From Chaenocephalus aceratus (lineage: Eukaryota; Chordata; Actinopteri; Perciformes; Channichthyidae): DNA of 64,000 bases. The stretch lies in the NCBI GenBank assembly GCA_023974075.1, contig CM043803.1, positions 5,181,495 to 5,245,494 of the forward strand. The letters run 5' to 3'. The position numbers and the translations under genes were made by a program. The notes below the pieces were generated by a model. The model saw only the letters and a program-made list of their open reading frames with translations, did no database searches and had not been told where the DNA came from. Numbering within the stretch: position 1 is the first letter of the stretch; each line of letters begins with the position of its first letter. Of the stretch, positions 46,611 to 61,121 are shown piece by piece.

Positions 46611-47049
46611 TATGGCACAGTGGTCTGTGCATCTGAGCATCAGATCAAGGGGGGTGCTGGGGAACTCCAGTTCGAAACCCTCTCCTGCCGCCACTGCGTC
46701 AGGCCGTTGTGTCCTTGGGCAAGACACTTCACCCGGATTTGCTCCTGTGGGTATTGTCCACAGACCACAGTACATGTATGATACTAATGTGTACTTGTAA
46801 AAGCGCCTCGATGACTTCGAGGCGTGATGATGGACGGTGTGGCACAGTGCGCTGTGCAATGATCTACAGATCAAGGGGTGAAACCCGCCGCTGCTGCGTC
46901 TGTAAAGCCGTTGTGTCCTTGGGCAAGACACTTCACCTGAACTTGCTCCTGTGGGTATTGTCCACAGTGACCATTGCATGTATGATATGTGCAATGTGTA
47001 TTTGTAAAGCGCTTTGAGCATCTGGAAAAGCGCTATAATAAATGTAAGG
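46611..47049 (+). mobile_element. dimeric tRNA-derived SINE, copy 2 (complete)
   Basis: This copy has the same two-monomer order as at 42925: a first monomer with TGGCACAGTGG and AGTTCGAAACCC, the GCGCCTCGATGACTTCGAGG hinge, then a second monomer with GTGGCACAGTGCGCTGTGC. Here the second monomer keeps its 3' part: GTGTATTTGTAAAGCGCTTT, then GAAAAGCGCTATAATAAATG. That tail is LINE-like and is probably recognised by the reverse transcriptase. Because both loci share the dimer and hinge, the dimer itself was the mobile unit. Confidence 0.88.
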
Positions 47050-50000
47050 AATTAGACTGGAATGTGATTTTTTTTTTCTGCTCTAAAGGAGATTTTCACA
47101 GGGCATGAAATCAACCCGGTCTCCATTCATCATGCCGAGTGTTGCTCTGTCTCTCTCAATCAGTCAGTTCAGGGTGTGATCTCCACGAAATGTGCCCTAC
47201 TAACCACAAACCCACCCCCACCACACTTTCCCACCCCCTTTGCACACACGAGATGAGTCAGTGTCAAGAGTGTCTGCCCTCCCAATGCATGCATTCTTCC
47301 AGTGGAGTGGAAGTGGTTGGAGGCTTTCCGGAGAAGATTACACTCTGTCGGCTCTTCCTGGTGCTATTAACTGGCTGGCTGGGTGTTGGCATGACACACA
47401 GTAGGAGCTTAGACAAGAAGACGCATTTATAGACCTTTCTGTCAGCTGTTTCTATTTGGAATACAGTTTGTCATTTTCTCTTTTTTGTGGATTTTTCTTT
47501 CAATTAGAGCACTGCAAACACAATCCATCTACCTCCATTGCATTGGGATCGTGGCAGAAATCTGAGAAACTGACATTGCAAAACCCTAGTTCATAACGCA
47601 GCTTCCATCATCACCTGACCTTAAAATGTTGTGATGCAAACACAACCTATTCACCAGCCTCATTTTATGGATTGCACAATTCCGTGCCCCTCATGCATAA
47701 GAAAATAAACGAGAGAAATAACTAATCTCCCTGGAGGACAGAAATCATTTGAGCTGTCATGAGCAATGACTTACACCAAGAGGAATTGGCATTTAAACAA
47801 AAATGCACATGAGTGTGATGTGCTGAAATTATAATGAAAAACAAGCACGGCATTGGTAAGAATGGAGAAGAAAAACGTATATCGGCTGCCTGAAGGACGT
47901 GGTAATTGTTTTAGCAATAAACAGTTTGATATGGCAGCTGAGTTCAGCAATTGGTACCACACCTGTGTAGTTAAAATATCTTCTTCCTCGATAAAAGAGT
48001 TTAGTTTATCCAAGAAGGGGATTTTTGTTTGAAACCAGATGAATAAACAAATGAAGGTCAAGAGGAATATTACTCGCTTAAGCTTAACACCAAGGCAACC
48101 TTTTCTTACGTTTATATACTACTAATTTGCAACAGAATTGATGGTGTACCACAGGGAAGTGTACTCAGACCTTTGGTGTTCTGCATCTATGTTGCCAGCA
48201 TACTGTATAGGAGACATACATTTCTCACTGACATTGCACTCTCATTTCACTCAGTTTTAATACAGATATAATGATTGTTTGTATACTGATGTATGGAAGA
48301 AAATCTACTTGCCACTCTGATTTAATTGAGAGTGACTTGACCTCAACCATTGAGGGTGTATTTGCTGGCATCTTCCGCCCTGTTCCTTGGCCTCTGTGAA
48401 TTTTCCACTTGATTTGCTTTGCGTCAGGTTTACACCCGATGTCCTTCGAATCAGTGTAGCTCATTGAATCCCCTTTGCCAACCAGAGCAAAAATCGTAAT
48501 AGTTGCTCGGTTTCTGCTGTTGTTGAGGAAGAGATCAGAGCGCATTCCTCCCTTTTGCCTGCTCATCCACTGTCATCGTTTTTTAAAGAAATTCACAGAG
48601 TCGGGTAGGGGGGACAGGGGTGAGGGAAAGTGAAGAAATTGAATAATGAAAAAAGAATTGAGTACACAAGTTGTGGCTTGTAAGTGTCAATGATGGGAGT
48701 TCAGTATCTTCTCAGCACATTGGGAAATTGATTCTTGAGGGAGAGTGTTGAAATGAACAGGGCCTAGTAATAGCGGGTGACATGCTGTAAAGGGAGTATC
48801 TCGGAGTGCCACAGTGTTGAAATCAGCAGGACTTTATTGAATTTTCTAGAGATGATTTCACCCAATTAGCTGATCTATGATAGGACAACTGTTCATCTTT
48901 TAATGGCTATTGATCTTCTGCTGTACACACACAGACAGACCCATCACTGCCCTCCTGCATGGGGAGATTCTCCCAAATCCCCCATTCATGTCATTTTCTG
49001 ATAGTATGAGATCATCACGGAGGGAGCCTACTGTATAAATTAGTACACAGGCAACATTCACCCACCCAGGGGGCCGTAGTCTAGTGTGGGCCAGTAGAGC
49101 GGATATGCATGTTCTTCTGTACACAAAGCCTCATCTATGCAGAAGTATATTCAGGCTACAGTATCAACCCCCACAGAATATAAACATGACCTCTGACTTC
49201 TTCTGTTGATGACAGGACAATGAGATCACCGCTCCTGCCCCTGAGGGCTCACGCTGTTTCCTTTCAATAACAGTAACTGTTATGAAAATAGCTTCATCTG
49301 CGTCACTGTACTCCCGCTGTAGGATGCTGATAATTATATTTTGAAAACAATTTGACTTTCTTGCTTTAGTTTTGAGTTTTTCCATCTGTATTTATTATAG
49401 ATGCGGTCGTGCATATTACATCATGTTATTTCTTCTCATGTTTTATGAACATATGAATAGGATGATAGCTGGTTGTGGTGACAAACCCACAAAGAATGTT
49501 CAATCAAGTCTTCATTTCCTCAGCTTTATAGCTTTCTACTCTTTTTTTCCTGGCTTGCTATTTACTGTTTTGGTTCTCATCAGCCTCTCTTAGGTCTTAT
49601 CAGGGTGAAAAAAAGACTTAACTCTTCTCTAAATGCCCAACAATTACCAGGCAGAAGTTAAAACCTCTCAGGTCAACATTGTGCAGTGCATTTAAAATCA
49701 CAAGTAGCTCAGATTGTCCTAGTTGACACAAACCAACTGCAAATCAATGTTAATGTTGCTCTTTGTCTGTGAATAAGCATATTTGTGCTAACAAGTTTAG
49801 TCATGATATGTCAGTATTCTTTTTACAAATTGTTTCTAGGTCCACCAGGTGGCCAAAAACAATATTGCAGGTTTAAATGAAAAACCCTTAGTACTCTCCT
49901 AATTTTCTAATGATGTATTTTTAGAAAGAAAGGGTGCTCCACCTGTAATCAATAGAACAATCTCACATCAAAGTGGGACAATTATTGTAAATCATTAACC

Positions 50001-50113
50001 ATTGTGTTTCAATGGTACAATACTTCATTTAGATAAATAGCAAGCTTTACCGAGCTATCATTTCCATGTTCTGAGTTGCACTGTGACCTTGTTGTTGCTT
50101 GGTGTCCCTGCAG
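47050..50113 (+). other. intron 5, late part
   Basis: No exon, RNA gene or repeat end is recognised. The acceptor tract TTGGTGTCCCTGCAG ends at 50113. Confidence 0.6.
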
Positions 50114-50186
50114 GATGATGGTGTTTGGAGTGCTGACGCTGGTCCTGAGCTGGACCTCTCTGGGAGCTGACCTGGCCTCTGCTGTG
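50114..50186 (+). CDS. ttyh2: Ttyh2 exon 6: TM4
   Basis: The first base completes Thr201. Residues 202-225 (MMVFGVLTLVLSWTSLGADL) form TM4 and correspond to the human ALSLLLSWASLAADGSAAV region. The donor is gtgagc, phase 0. Confidence 0.95.
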
Positions 50187-53374
<3,188 letters not shown>

Positions 53375-53723
53375 CAGTGATTCTCAAATGGGGGTACGTG
53401 GACCCCTATGGGTACGTTGGGGTACTGCAGGGAGATACAAAAAAAAAGTTAATTAAAAAAATAGCATGCATGATTACGAAAATAATCTTAGTACAACAAG
53501 CTATATAAAAAACACAATTGTATATAACATATTCCTAGAACCACTAAGGGGGTCCTCATATAAACATTGAAATGTGTGTATTGTATTTTATAGTTTTTCA
53601 TAATATGTAATTTCGATTCACTTCAATTGAAAAACTCCTTGGAAAAATCTGTTTAAAAAAAATGATGGGGGACGGTCAGGGGGTACTTGGCTGAGAAGAT
53701 GTTTCAAAGGGGGTACATTACTG
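53375..53723. mobile_element. hAT-like MITE (GGGGGTAC-rich ends)
   Basis: The left end is CAGTGATTCTCAAATGGGGG followed by GGGTACG/GGGTACT motifs. The right end contains CAGGGGGTACTTGGCTGAGA and finishes in TTACTG. The general design resembles Charlie-type non-autonomous hAT elements. I do not see an 8-bp target duplication, so the right boundary is uncertain. Confidence 0.55.
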
Positions 53724-54331
53724 ACAGTCAATGAATGCATAATGAATGCACCCCTCCACAGAACCCTTAATTACAGACAGTGGGAAGTCAGAACTCTGCA
53801 TTCTCAGAGAATCAGGAATTCTAACTAATTTACTCCTGAATTGCAGAGCTCCTTCGTATCCCTTGTGTCTTAACAATCCAGCTCGGGTTTGCTAGAGATC
53901 TATACTGTATCCCATCTGTGTGCGGCGCTCATTAGCGTCCTCCCCCCCTCAGAGAAAGTTAAGCTACAGGCAGTGTGTTTGACCCGAGCCCGAGGGACAT
54001 TTAACATTCAGACAGTGCACAGACCACCGCGCCTCGGTTTTGTTATTTTGCAAAAGCAGGTTTATTTTTACCACTGTGTTTTGGAGTGAAAAGGGTTGAG
54101 TGACAGAACTGAGAAAATAGTCATGTCTAGATATGTAAAAGTGGATTAAAAGAGCAGTTTCCTTTTGACTCAAAAGTATGTCAAAAAGATGTATGACTTT
54201 TCAAAGTGTTAATAAACTGCCAGGTAGAGTATTCGACCTTCTCTTCCTGAATGGTTCTTTATGAATTTATTTAAAAAAGGATTCCTTTTCATTTGTTTTC
54301 TGCACTTACATGCGTCCTGTTTTCATTCCAG
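53724..54331 (+). other. end of intron 6 with splice acceptor
   Basis: Unique sequence ends in the acceptor CCTGTTTTCATTCCAG at 54331. Confidence 0.8.
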
Positions 54332-54401
54332 GGCACAAGTGATTTCTGCGTGTCCCCTGACAAGTTCCTCCTGAGCCAGACGAAGGGAGTCATCGGCACT
54401 G
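54332..54401 (+). CDS. ttyh2: Ttyh2 exon 7: second ectodomain part
   Basis: Residues 226-248 begin GTSDFCVSPDKF, matching the human ATSDFCVAPDTF. Cys231 is conserved and likely disulfide-bonded. The donor is gtgagc, phase 1. The next intron is only 155 bp. Confidence 0.95.
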
Positions 54402-54556
54402 GTGAGCTTCATTGTGAATCATATGAGTCATTTTGTGTTAATGGAGTTGTAATTATGAGAGCATAAAGCTGTTGCCATGACACCAATGTAGAAGTAGAAC
54501 ATTAGAGTTGAATGTGCATTTAATCTGCTTGATTTGTCTGTTTGTGTTTTTCACAG

Positions 54557-54612
54557 ATATTGTTCATTATTACCTTTACTGCAACCAGACCCTCTCCAAC
54601 CCCTTCCAGCAG
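54557..54612 (+). CDS. ttyh2: Ttyh2 exon 8: ectodomain, YYLYC motif
   Basis: Two bases complete Asp249. Residues 250-267 (IVHYYLYCNQTLSNPFQQ) contain conserved Cys257 and the NPFQQ end. N258 is in an NQT sequon that human TTYH2 lacks (CSQSG), so this glycosylation site may be specific to fish. The donor is gtagga, phase 0. Confidence 0.95.
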
Positions 54613-57282
54613 GTAGGAAACAGGATGCTTTGCTTTGACTTGTATGTACTTGTATTATATTATTCTACCATTACAAACTGAAACACAGTATGTATTTTAC
54701 AACACTTAATGTACTCAAATATGTTTTATTTAGGAAGAAAAGGTTTGGTATCTATATCTGAGCCTATACCAGATTTCTATGGGATATATGAACCTGTTTT
54801 CATCCTTTCTTTTGCAAAATAAATCAAACTTGGCAATAGATCAGTTTTAACTATATGTTTCCTAATTAGTCACAAAGTTAAAAATATTTCAAGATTAAAG
54901 TGATTTAAAATGTATAAAGACACATTTATATTTATATTTTACAACTTAAAAAGTAATGCTATACATTTTGGTCAGTACTCCACTTAATACTAATGTGTTA
55001 GGTTTCCAATACCCGGCAGAAAATCTTTTAAAACATTCACTTTGGAATAATAATATAACATTTGTGTAAAAGAATATAAATGAACAGTTCAAAATAATCA
55101 TTTAATAGTTATTTGCAAAATCCTCGCTGCAGCCCTGTGTCTAGGTCACACAAAACCATTATGAAAATAGGATTTAAATGATTGTATTTAAATTTGGAGC
55201 AGGTCCTGACTAATAAAACACAGTCATTTAAATACTTACTTGTCTTGTGTTAGCTAGATGTTTTCAAACTTTTCTCCTGAATGTCAAACACCTTCACTAA
55301 ATCAGAGCTGGATGGGGATTTTGTTTCTCCTCTCATGTTCCATCTTTGTCAAACTCTCCCTCTCTATCCAGCGCTGCCTGTCTGATTTACATCCTTACTT
55401 CACCTCACAGGTCTGGCTGAACGTTAGAAAATTGCAAATCACCCAACCCTATCTCCCAGGCTGTTACACCATCATTTTTCAATTTCTTCTCTGTAAGCAA
55501 ACAAGCAACAACATGCCAACATTTAACAAAGCCCCCAAAACAAAGGCTATACATCTGCATCTCTTCTGAGGCTCTGTGCGGTGACTCTTCCCAGACACAG
55601 AGTAGATATTGTGGGTCACATCACTGGCTTCCACCGCTGACATCAGGTTTCTGTGAGCTCTGGTCCAGCGGAGCTCAAATCTTATTATCTGGCTCTTGTG
55701 GACATGCCCCGAGGAAAACAAGAGCGCAGCAGCAGCGGCCGTCACCCCGCCTGGTAAACAAAGTCAGCGCTCATTCCCTCCGCCACGCAGATACCCAACA
55801 GGTGCAAAGTTCGAGCTGCCAGGATTTCACACTGATTGGGAAATACACAAACGTTCTCTCTTGTTTTATCAGCCTGAGTCACAGCAGTGCTTCCCGCCCT
55901 GCTCTGTGCCCTCGCTCTCCGGCTTTACTCCTGCGTCAACTACCTTTTATATTTATTTTTGTATTTTTATTTTATTTGTTTATTTCACACATGGCAGATA
56001 TTTTATTAGCGCATGGTGGAAAGGAGCAGGGAGAAGAAACTCTTATTTTAACTGCAAAAACAAAATACAAAATGAAATAACCATAACAAAATAAAATAAA
56101 AGCAACATTCTTTCAGTCATAGATGGTGTGTCCTTCATATTTTCTTATTCACAGCCAATCATTGCAGTATCGTAGGGAAATAAGAGTAACACAAAAACGT
56201 ACAAAAAATACTTAGTTCCCACTTGCCAGTTAAGGGAAGGAAACAAAACAAAAAAACAACACTAAAACATCACATGAACAAGGGAAAGGACAACCCCCTC
56301 ATCTGAGTCCTACTGGAGTAGAAGATAAAGCGGCTCATTTCCACGGCTCTTTTTATATTCCTATCAACGTCATCTCTCTCCTTTCCTTACTGTCCTCCTC
56401 CATCCACTTTCTACGGTACAAAACTCACCAAAGCTTGAAAAAAGATAATTATTTAACAATAGGTGCTGTCTCTCAGGCAGCTTGTGGTTATCTGCTCACT
56501 CTACATCGCACTGAATGTAGGGGCTTATTTTGCCCCCTGTTGGTGGGAACCTAAACCTACATCACCACAAGTAAAGAAACCAAATACAGAATGTTGTGAA
56601 CTAGTTTTTAATATGAGTTTAGAGCCCTAAAAAGCTGCCATTTATCTAATGTTTTTTGTCTGTGTTGTTTTTGTGCTTATGTTCTTAGTTCACATCCTGT
56701 TGTTCATTTATGTCAAGTGAAAGGGTTAGGGGTTTCCTTTTGGGCTCACGTATGTACTTTACTGTATGCATTGTTGTTTTGGGATAAAACAACATATTAT
56801 ATTGCATACAAATGTAATCCATTATATTTGCTAATGGCTTTCCTCTAAGGTTGCACAATTAATCGAAATGTTATACACTGAACGTTGACTTTAATTGAAT
56901 GTATGTCAACAAATGTCACATAACTGTATTAGGTTAGTGAAAAGCAATACTATTAAGTTGAAATATTAGGTACAACTTGACATTTGTTGACATAATACAT
57001 TTCATTAAAGTGTGCAGTACAATTCACAATATGGACTTATGCACTATATCTACAATATGTGAAAATATCATTCTAAATAAAGTATTGTGTTTAGGTCTCG
57101 GCGTACAAACGGTATTCCTCTGATTCCCTCTAATATTTTGAATCTTATCACAGTTGCAATATCAGTCAAAAAATAATTACAACTAAATATGTTTTCCCAA
57201 ATTGTGCAGCCCTTCTTTATTCCTTATGTTATCATATGATGAGTCTTCACATTGCCATGCTCTTCACTCTTCTTGTGTGCAG
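54613..57282 (+). other. intron 8, nothing recognised
   Basis: The stretch is AT-rich. It includes a T/A-rich patch near 55945-56100 and no recognised repeat end. The acceptor TCTTCTTGTGTGCAG ends at 57282. Confidence 0.65.
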
Positions 57283-57375
57283 CCTCTGACCATCTTCCAG
57301 AGGTCCCTGACCACCATGCAGATCCAGATCCACGGGCTTCTGCAGTTTGCTGTGCCTCTGTTCCCTACAGCTGAG
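57283..57375 (+). CDS. ttyh2: Ttyh2 exon 9: ectodomain helix
   Basis: Residues 268-298 (TIFQRSLTTMQIQIHGLLQF then AVPLFPTAE) align without gaps to the human TTFQRALTTMQIQVAGLLQF region. The exon is 93 bp, phase 0 at both ends. The donor is gtatca, weaker at +4 and +5 than its neighbours. Confidence 0.96.
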
Positions 57376-57481
57376 GTATCACCCACTCAATGATGTATAT
57401 GCTGCATTATAACAGAGTCAACATTATTTTAGGAGTATCATTAGCAGGACCTTTTCACAAGTATTTCTGACCTCTCCACAG

Positions 57482-57574
57482 AGAGACCTGCTGGGTATTC
57501 AGCATGTGCTCAACTCCTCGGAGGCCAGTCTGCACCAGCTGACCGCCCTTCTGGACTGCAGGGGGCTTAACAAG
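57482..57574 (+). CDS. ttyh2: Ttyh2 exon 10: ectodomain helix with NSS sequon
   Basis: Residues 299-329 include LLGIQHVLNSSEASLHQLTA and LLDCRGL. N309 (NSS) and Cys324 are conserved with human TTYH2 (LNSSESSLHQLTAMVDCRG). The exon starts with Arg299, where human has Glu. The acceptor is ctctccacag and the donor is gtgtgt, phase 0. Confidence 0.95.
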
Positions 57575-57969
57575 GTGTGTGCACTGCATCCTAATTGGCA
57601 ACACAACAGCACAACTAGGTCAACAGTGAAGTAAAGTGGCCACGCAGGATTGCAAAATCAAACCGAATGTGGAACTAGGAACACAGCACAGCAGAGAGAA
57701 TTTCAAAATGTAATGAGAATAGCTTTTTCTAAAATATGTGAGTTTCCTGCACTGTTACACGTGTACATTGTGGCTCATGACTGCACTGCGGTTTAAATAA
57801 AAATGCTGAACATCCCCCTGAATCTGCATGACACCAATAAAGCAGACGAGACGACACACCCCCAGCGCTCTAAGTGCTTTTCCATCCTCGCTTCATTTTG
57901 TCTACCGTAAGATTCAAAGCCTGTGCCTCTACCTTTTTGTCTGTTTTATTATTTGTTTGACCTCTTTAG
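57575..57969 (+). other. intron 10, nothing recognised
   Basis: A short intron with a clear acceptor, TTGACCTCTTTAG. Confidence 0.8.
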
Positions 57970-58112
57970 GACTACCTGGATGCGATGGTGGGGGTGTGCT
58001 ACGACGGGGTGGAGGGTGTGCTCTACCTCTGCCTCTTCTCCTCCCTGGCATCCTGTGCCTTCACCGTCATGCTGTGTGCCATTCCCAGGGCATGGAGGCA
58101 AATTGCCTGCAG
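57970..58112 (+). CDS. ttyh2: Ttyh2 exon 11: end of ectodomain and TM5
   Basis: Residues 330-376 start DYLDAMVGVCYDGVEGVLYL, with conserved Cys339 and the CYDG block. TM5 (LYLCLFSSLASCAFTVMLCA) follows, then PRAWRQIAC at the cytosolic face. Human TTYH2 reads DYLDALAGICYDGLQGLLYL here. The donor is gtcagt, phase 2. Confidence 0.97.
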
Positions 58113-59284
58113 GTCAGTTCGTTCTCTGCTTCTCTGCCTCAGTGCCCTCATTTCTTCCTCCTGCAGCCATCTTTATGCAACTTCACATACTGTACTGTAT
58201 GAGCCAGCCTGAATATAAGTGTGTGTGTGAGTGTATATATCATTGTTTTTTTATTTGTACAATTGTTAAAAATAGAAACTGAGGTCTGAAAGCAAGGTGT
58301 TGGGCCCCAGGCAATGGTGCACAACAACTTAATGTCAAGAAATGATTGATATTCCAACTTCAAAAAGCTAATGCTAATGGTTTTGTCCCTGCTGTTATTA
58401 CTTTTTCAGCGACAACATTTACATTTTTTAGCTCCAGGTCCCATAACGCTGTTGTTGGTTGTAAACAAAGTAATATCATTGCCATGGATTTAGTGAGTTG
58501 TAAAGGACTGCATACTGGGCTAGAGCTGGGACCCATTTCACTCTAAAAGTCATCAAAGTTTCTCAGGGACATGACAATACAAAAAATATGAAATACGAGA
58601 AATGGATAAGGTTATAAAGGCACAGCTTATTTGTCAGAAATGGGCGAGCGTCCCCCTATACAATCTTTTCAAGTAATAACCCAAGAAGTCTGAATGCCGG
58701 GTGTGAAATCACCTGTATCGTCTGCATCCATGGGGCCTGTAGGGGTCGAGGCTTGCTCACATGAACAGCAATTGTTATGCTAGTGAAAAGACCTTGATTC
58801 AGAATTAAGTAACTTGAGACATTTTAGAACATAATCATTTTAATATTATACACTGATTTGCAAATATCTATTACCCAATGTAAGTCTAAGGGAAAAGGTA
58901 TTTTAAAGGTGTTGTAATGAAGTTAAAATGTTTTGTTACCTGGTGCTGTTCCTGGGGGTTTGGTTTTAGGAATACAGCTTGAGTCTAGCCTTAGGGCTGA
59001 CAGTAATAATCTTTTACACTTTGGCACCATTAACAGAATGCCAGATAAACGATCAGCTACCTTTGGGTGTACAGACAATTACGTTCAATGACTTTGAGAC
59101 TTGATATACAACATTCAGAATGTTAATATAGCAGCAAACCTCATTCATAAAGATATAATGGAGTAATGGAGCATGACCAGAGAATGAAGTCACTCTCCCT
59201 CTGTGTGTTGTAATCCGAGCATCTCTGTGTTTACTTAACCTGACTGACCGAGGTGTAACATGTACGCTCTCTCTTCTCCTTTAG
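58113..59284 (+). other. intron 11, nothing recognised
   Basis: No exon or repeat end is recognised. The acceptor CTCTCTCTTCTCCTTTAG ends at 59284. Confidence 0.7.
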
Positions 59285-59470
59285 GGAACGAGATTATGAC
59301 GACATCAATGAGGAGGATCCCTTCAACCCGCGGGCCCGGAGGATAGTGGCTCAGAACCCCAACCTCACCAACATGCACAGCTTCTGCAGCTACAGCAGCA
59401 GCATGGGCAGCCAGACCAGCATCCACCCCCCCGCCCCCACCGTCTCCAACGCACCCATGTCCGAGAACAT
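59285..59470 (+). CDS. ttyh2: Ttyh2 exon 12: cytosolic C-terminal tail
   Basis: The first base completes Arg377, and residues 378-438 follow. The tail has an acidic DYDDINEEDPFNP stretch, then MHSFCSYSSSMGSQTSIHPP and TVSNAPMSENM. Human TTYH2 has DYDDIDDDDPFNP and LHSFCSYSSGLGSQTS. The serine-rich part could be phosphorylated, but that is only inference. The donor is gtgagt, phase 2, followed by an 87-bp intron. Confidence 0.97.
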
Positions 59471-59557
59471 GTGAGTGCACGACAAAATGTAAACGGCAAA
59501 ATGTGTTATCTGAATATCCCCTAATTCCTCTGAGCCGCTTCTTTTATTCTTTAACAG

Positions 59558-59636
59558 GAACCAAGCGGCTCTGTTCGGGGGGAATCCACGGTACGAGAAC
59601 GTTCCTCTGATAGGACGAGGCTCTCCACCCCCCTCG
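59558..59636 (+). CDS. ttyh2: Ttyh2 exon 13: YENVPLIGR block and proline run
   Basis: The first base completes Met439. Residues 440-465 are NQAALFGGNPRYENVPLIGR then GSPPPS. Splicing to exon 14, which starts with Tyr, gives PPSY, a PPxY motif of the kind NEDD4-family WW domains bind. Human TTYH2 has PPTY at the same place. The donor used is gtgcgt (59637). Reading through it would add VRWVPEAKSFL and stop at 59670. Confidence 0.95.
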
Positions 59637-60296
59637 GTGCGTTGGGTCCCAGAGGCCAAGTCCTTCCTATGATGTCACTTTCATCTAAGCTAGCACATAT
59701 TTAGCCTTTAAATCACAGGAAATAGTTTTTATAAAGTAACTGCTAATTATTTCATTCATATTTTTACCGGGTGACTCGATTCACTCAAATGTTAAGCCAT
59801 ATCTCATAACCTTTCTTTAATTTAATCAATCTCTTTAAAGATTTCTTAAAGCAGTTTCACGTGATACACTTGTACTCGGTGCCTTCTTCTGTCCTTTGTA
59901 ACTTACGGAGGCCGTTTTCTAACAGTGCCAAAGCCAGGCGAGGAGAAGTAATGTGGTTAATATTTAATCATGAAGTGAACATCATTTAGCCTCTCTCAGG
60001 CCAAATTCCCCAGAGGGAGTGACCCGGACCGTAAATGATAAACTCTATGTTGACACTAAAGATTTTCTTCTTCGGTGAATACATCTGCCACCCGCCCCCC
60101 GCCCCACCCCCCTGCTGAGACGCTTGTCTCCTGTTACTGTACATCGCAGGGATAAAAATAGAAACATTCTCGATTAAATATTCATTGGGCCTCTTGTAGT
60201 ACAAATGTGTGATGAAATACAGCAGTTAAATGTGTTCTGCAGGTAATCTACTTTAGACCAGTTTTTCCTTTTAATTATTTTTAAAGTGTTATTTAA

Positions 60297-60706
60297 AGGG
60301 GCCCTATTATGCTTGTTGGGGTTTGCCCTTTCTTGTAGTGTGTTATATTGGTATCTGTGCATGGAAATGGTCCACAAAGGCTAAAATCCAAAAGTTCCTC
60401 CCACCAGAGGAAGGTTTCTCTACCACACAATCCCCCTCCTGCTTGAAACGCCTCAATGGGACTCTTTCCTTTACCTCCGGAACATAGTGACATCACTATG
60501 TAACATCTGCACTTCTATTGGCTAGCGCTCCAACACATTGTACGTGATAGGCTAAGGGGCGGGACATAGAGGGTGAAAAGAGGTGCTGCAGCACAGGCAG
60601 TGTGAGAAAAAGAAAGTACTTTTTGAACATTAAAGCATGGAAACATGTCACAGTAGAGACACAAAATACAAATATGAACCTGAAAATGTTCCATAATAGG
60701 GCCCCT
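60297..60706 (+). mobile_element. piggyBac-like MITE (family A), complete
   Basis: The 410-bp element has ends AGGGGCCCTATTATGC (left) and CATAATAGGGCCCCT (right), forming an inverted repeat of about 15 bp. Both sides are flanked by TTAA (60293-60296 and 60707-60710). It has no coding capacity. Two other copies in the window, at 2011-2190 (partial) and 4112-8970 (reverse, interrupted), align to it. It is therefore the reference copy for this family here and the least decayed. Confidence 0.92.
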
Positions 60707-61094
60707 TTAAAGAGACGATTTGATTATAAGGTCAGGGAATATGAACTGCATGTTATTTATTGCCATGTTTAAAGGTTTCAATTAGAAAACTACTTGTGCA
60801 ATAACACATTAAGTTTATAGATGAAAGGAGTCCTCTTTCTCATTAACTTCAGCCTATAGTTCCAACATGAGTTAACCAAATAAATGTGATGTCCTCTGCT
60901 TTCTGACGTCCTTCCTAATGAATGCCAGCAAACTATATATAATTCAATTCTCCATCATGACCGCAAATGTGCAGCATCATGCAGAACTCTGCGGCTAACG
61001 GCTTCTTTTATATATTTTCTGTTTGTCATGTGTATGTTTGTTTGTTTGTATCTTTTCATTTCTATATTTCCTCTTTTTTTATCGACTTTTGGAG

Positions 61095-61121
61095 GTATAC
61101 TCTCAGCCGTATAGAAACAAT
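61095..61121 (+). CDS. ttyh2: candidate 27-nt microexon of ttyh2
   Basis: A pyrimidine-rich tract (about 61048-61090) and AG at 61093-61094 precede 27 nt reading V-Y-S-Q-P-Y-R-N-N. A consensus donor, GTAAGT, follows directly at 61122. The flanking exons are both phase 0, so inclusion keeps the frame and adds nine residues between S465 and Y466. Inclusion would turn PPS-Y into PPS-V and so remove the PPxY motif. Human TTYH2 as I know it has no equivalent. The evidence is splice signals, frame and absence of stops only, so it may be chance. Confidence 0.42.
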
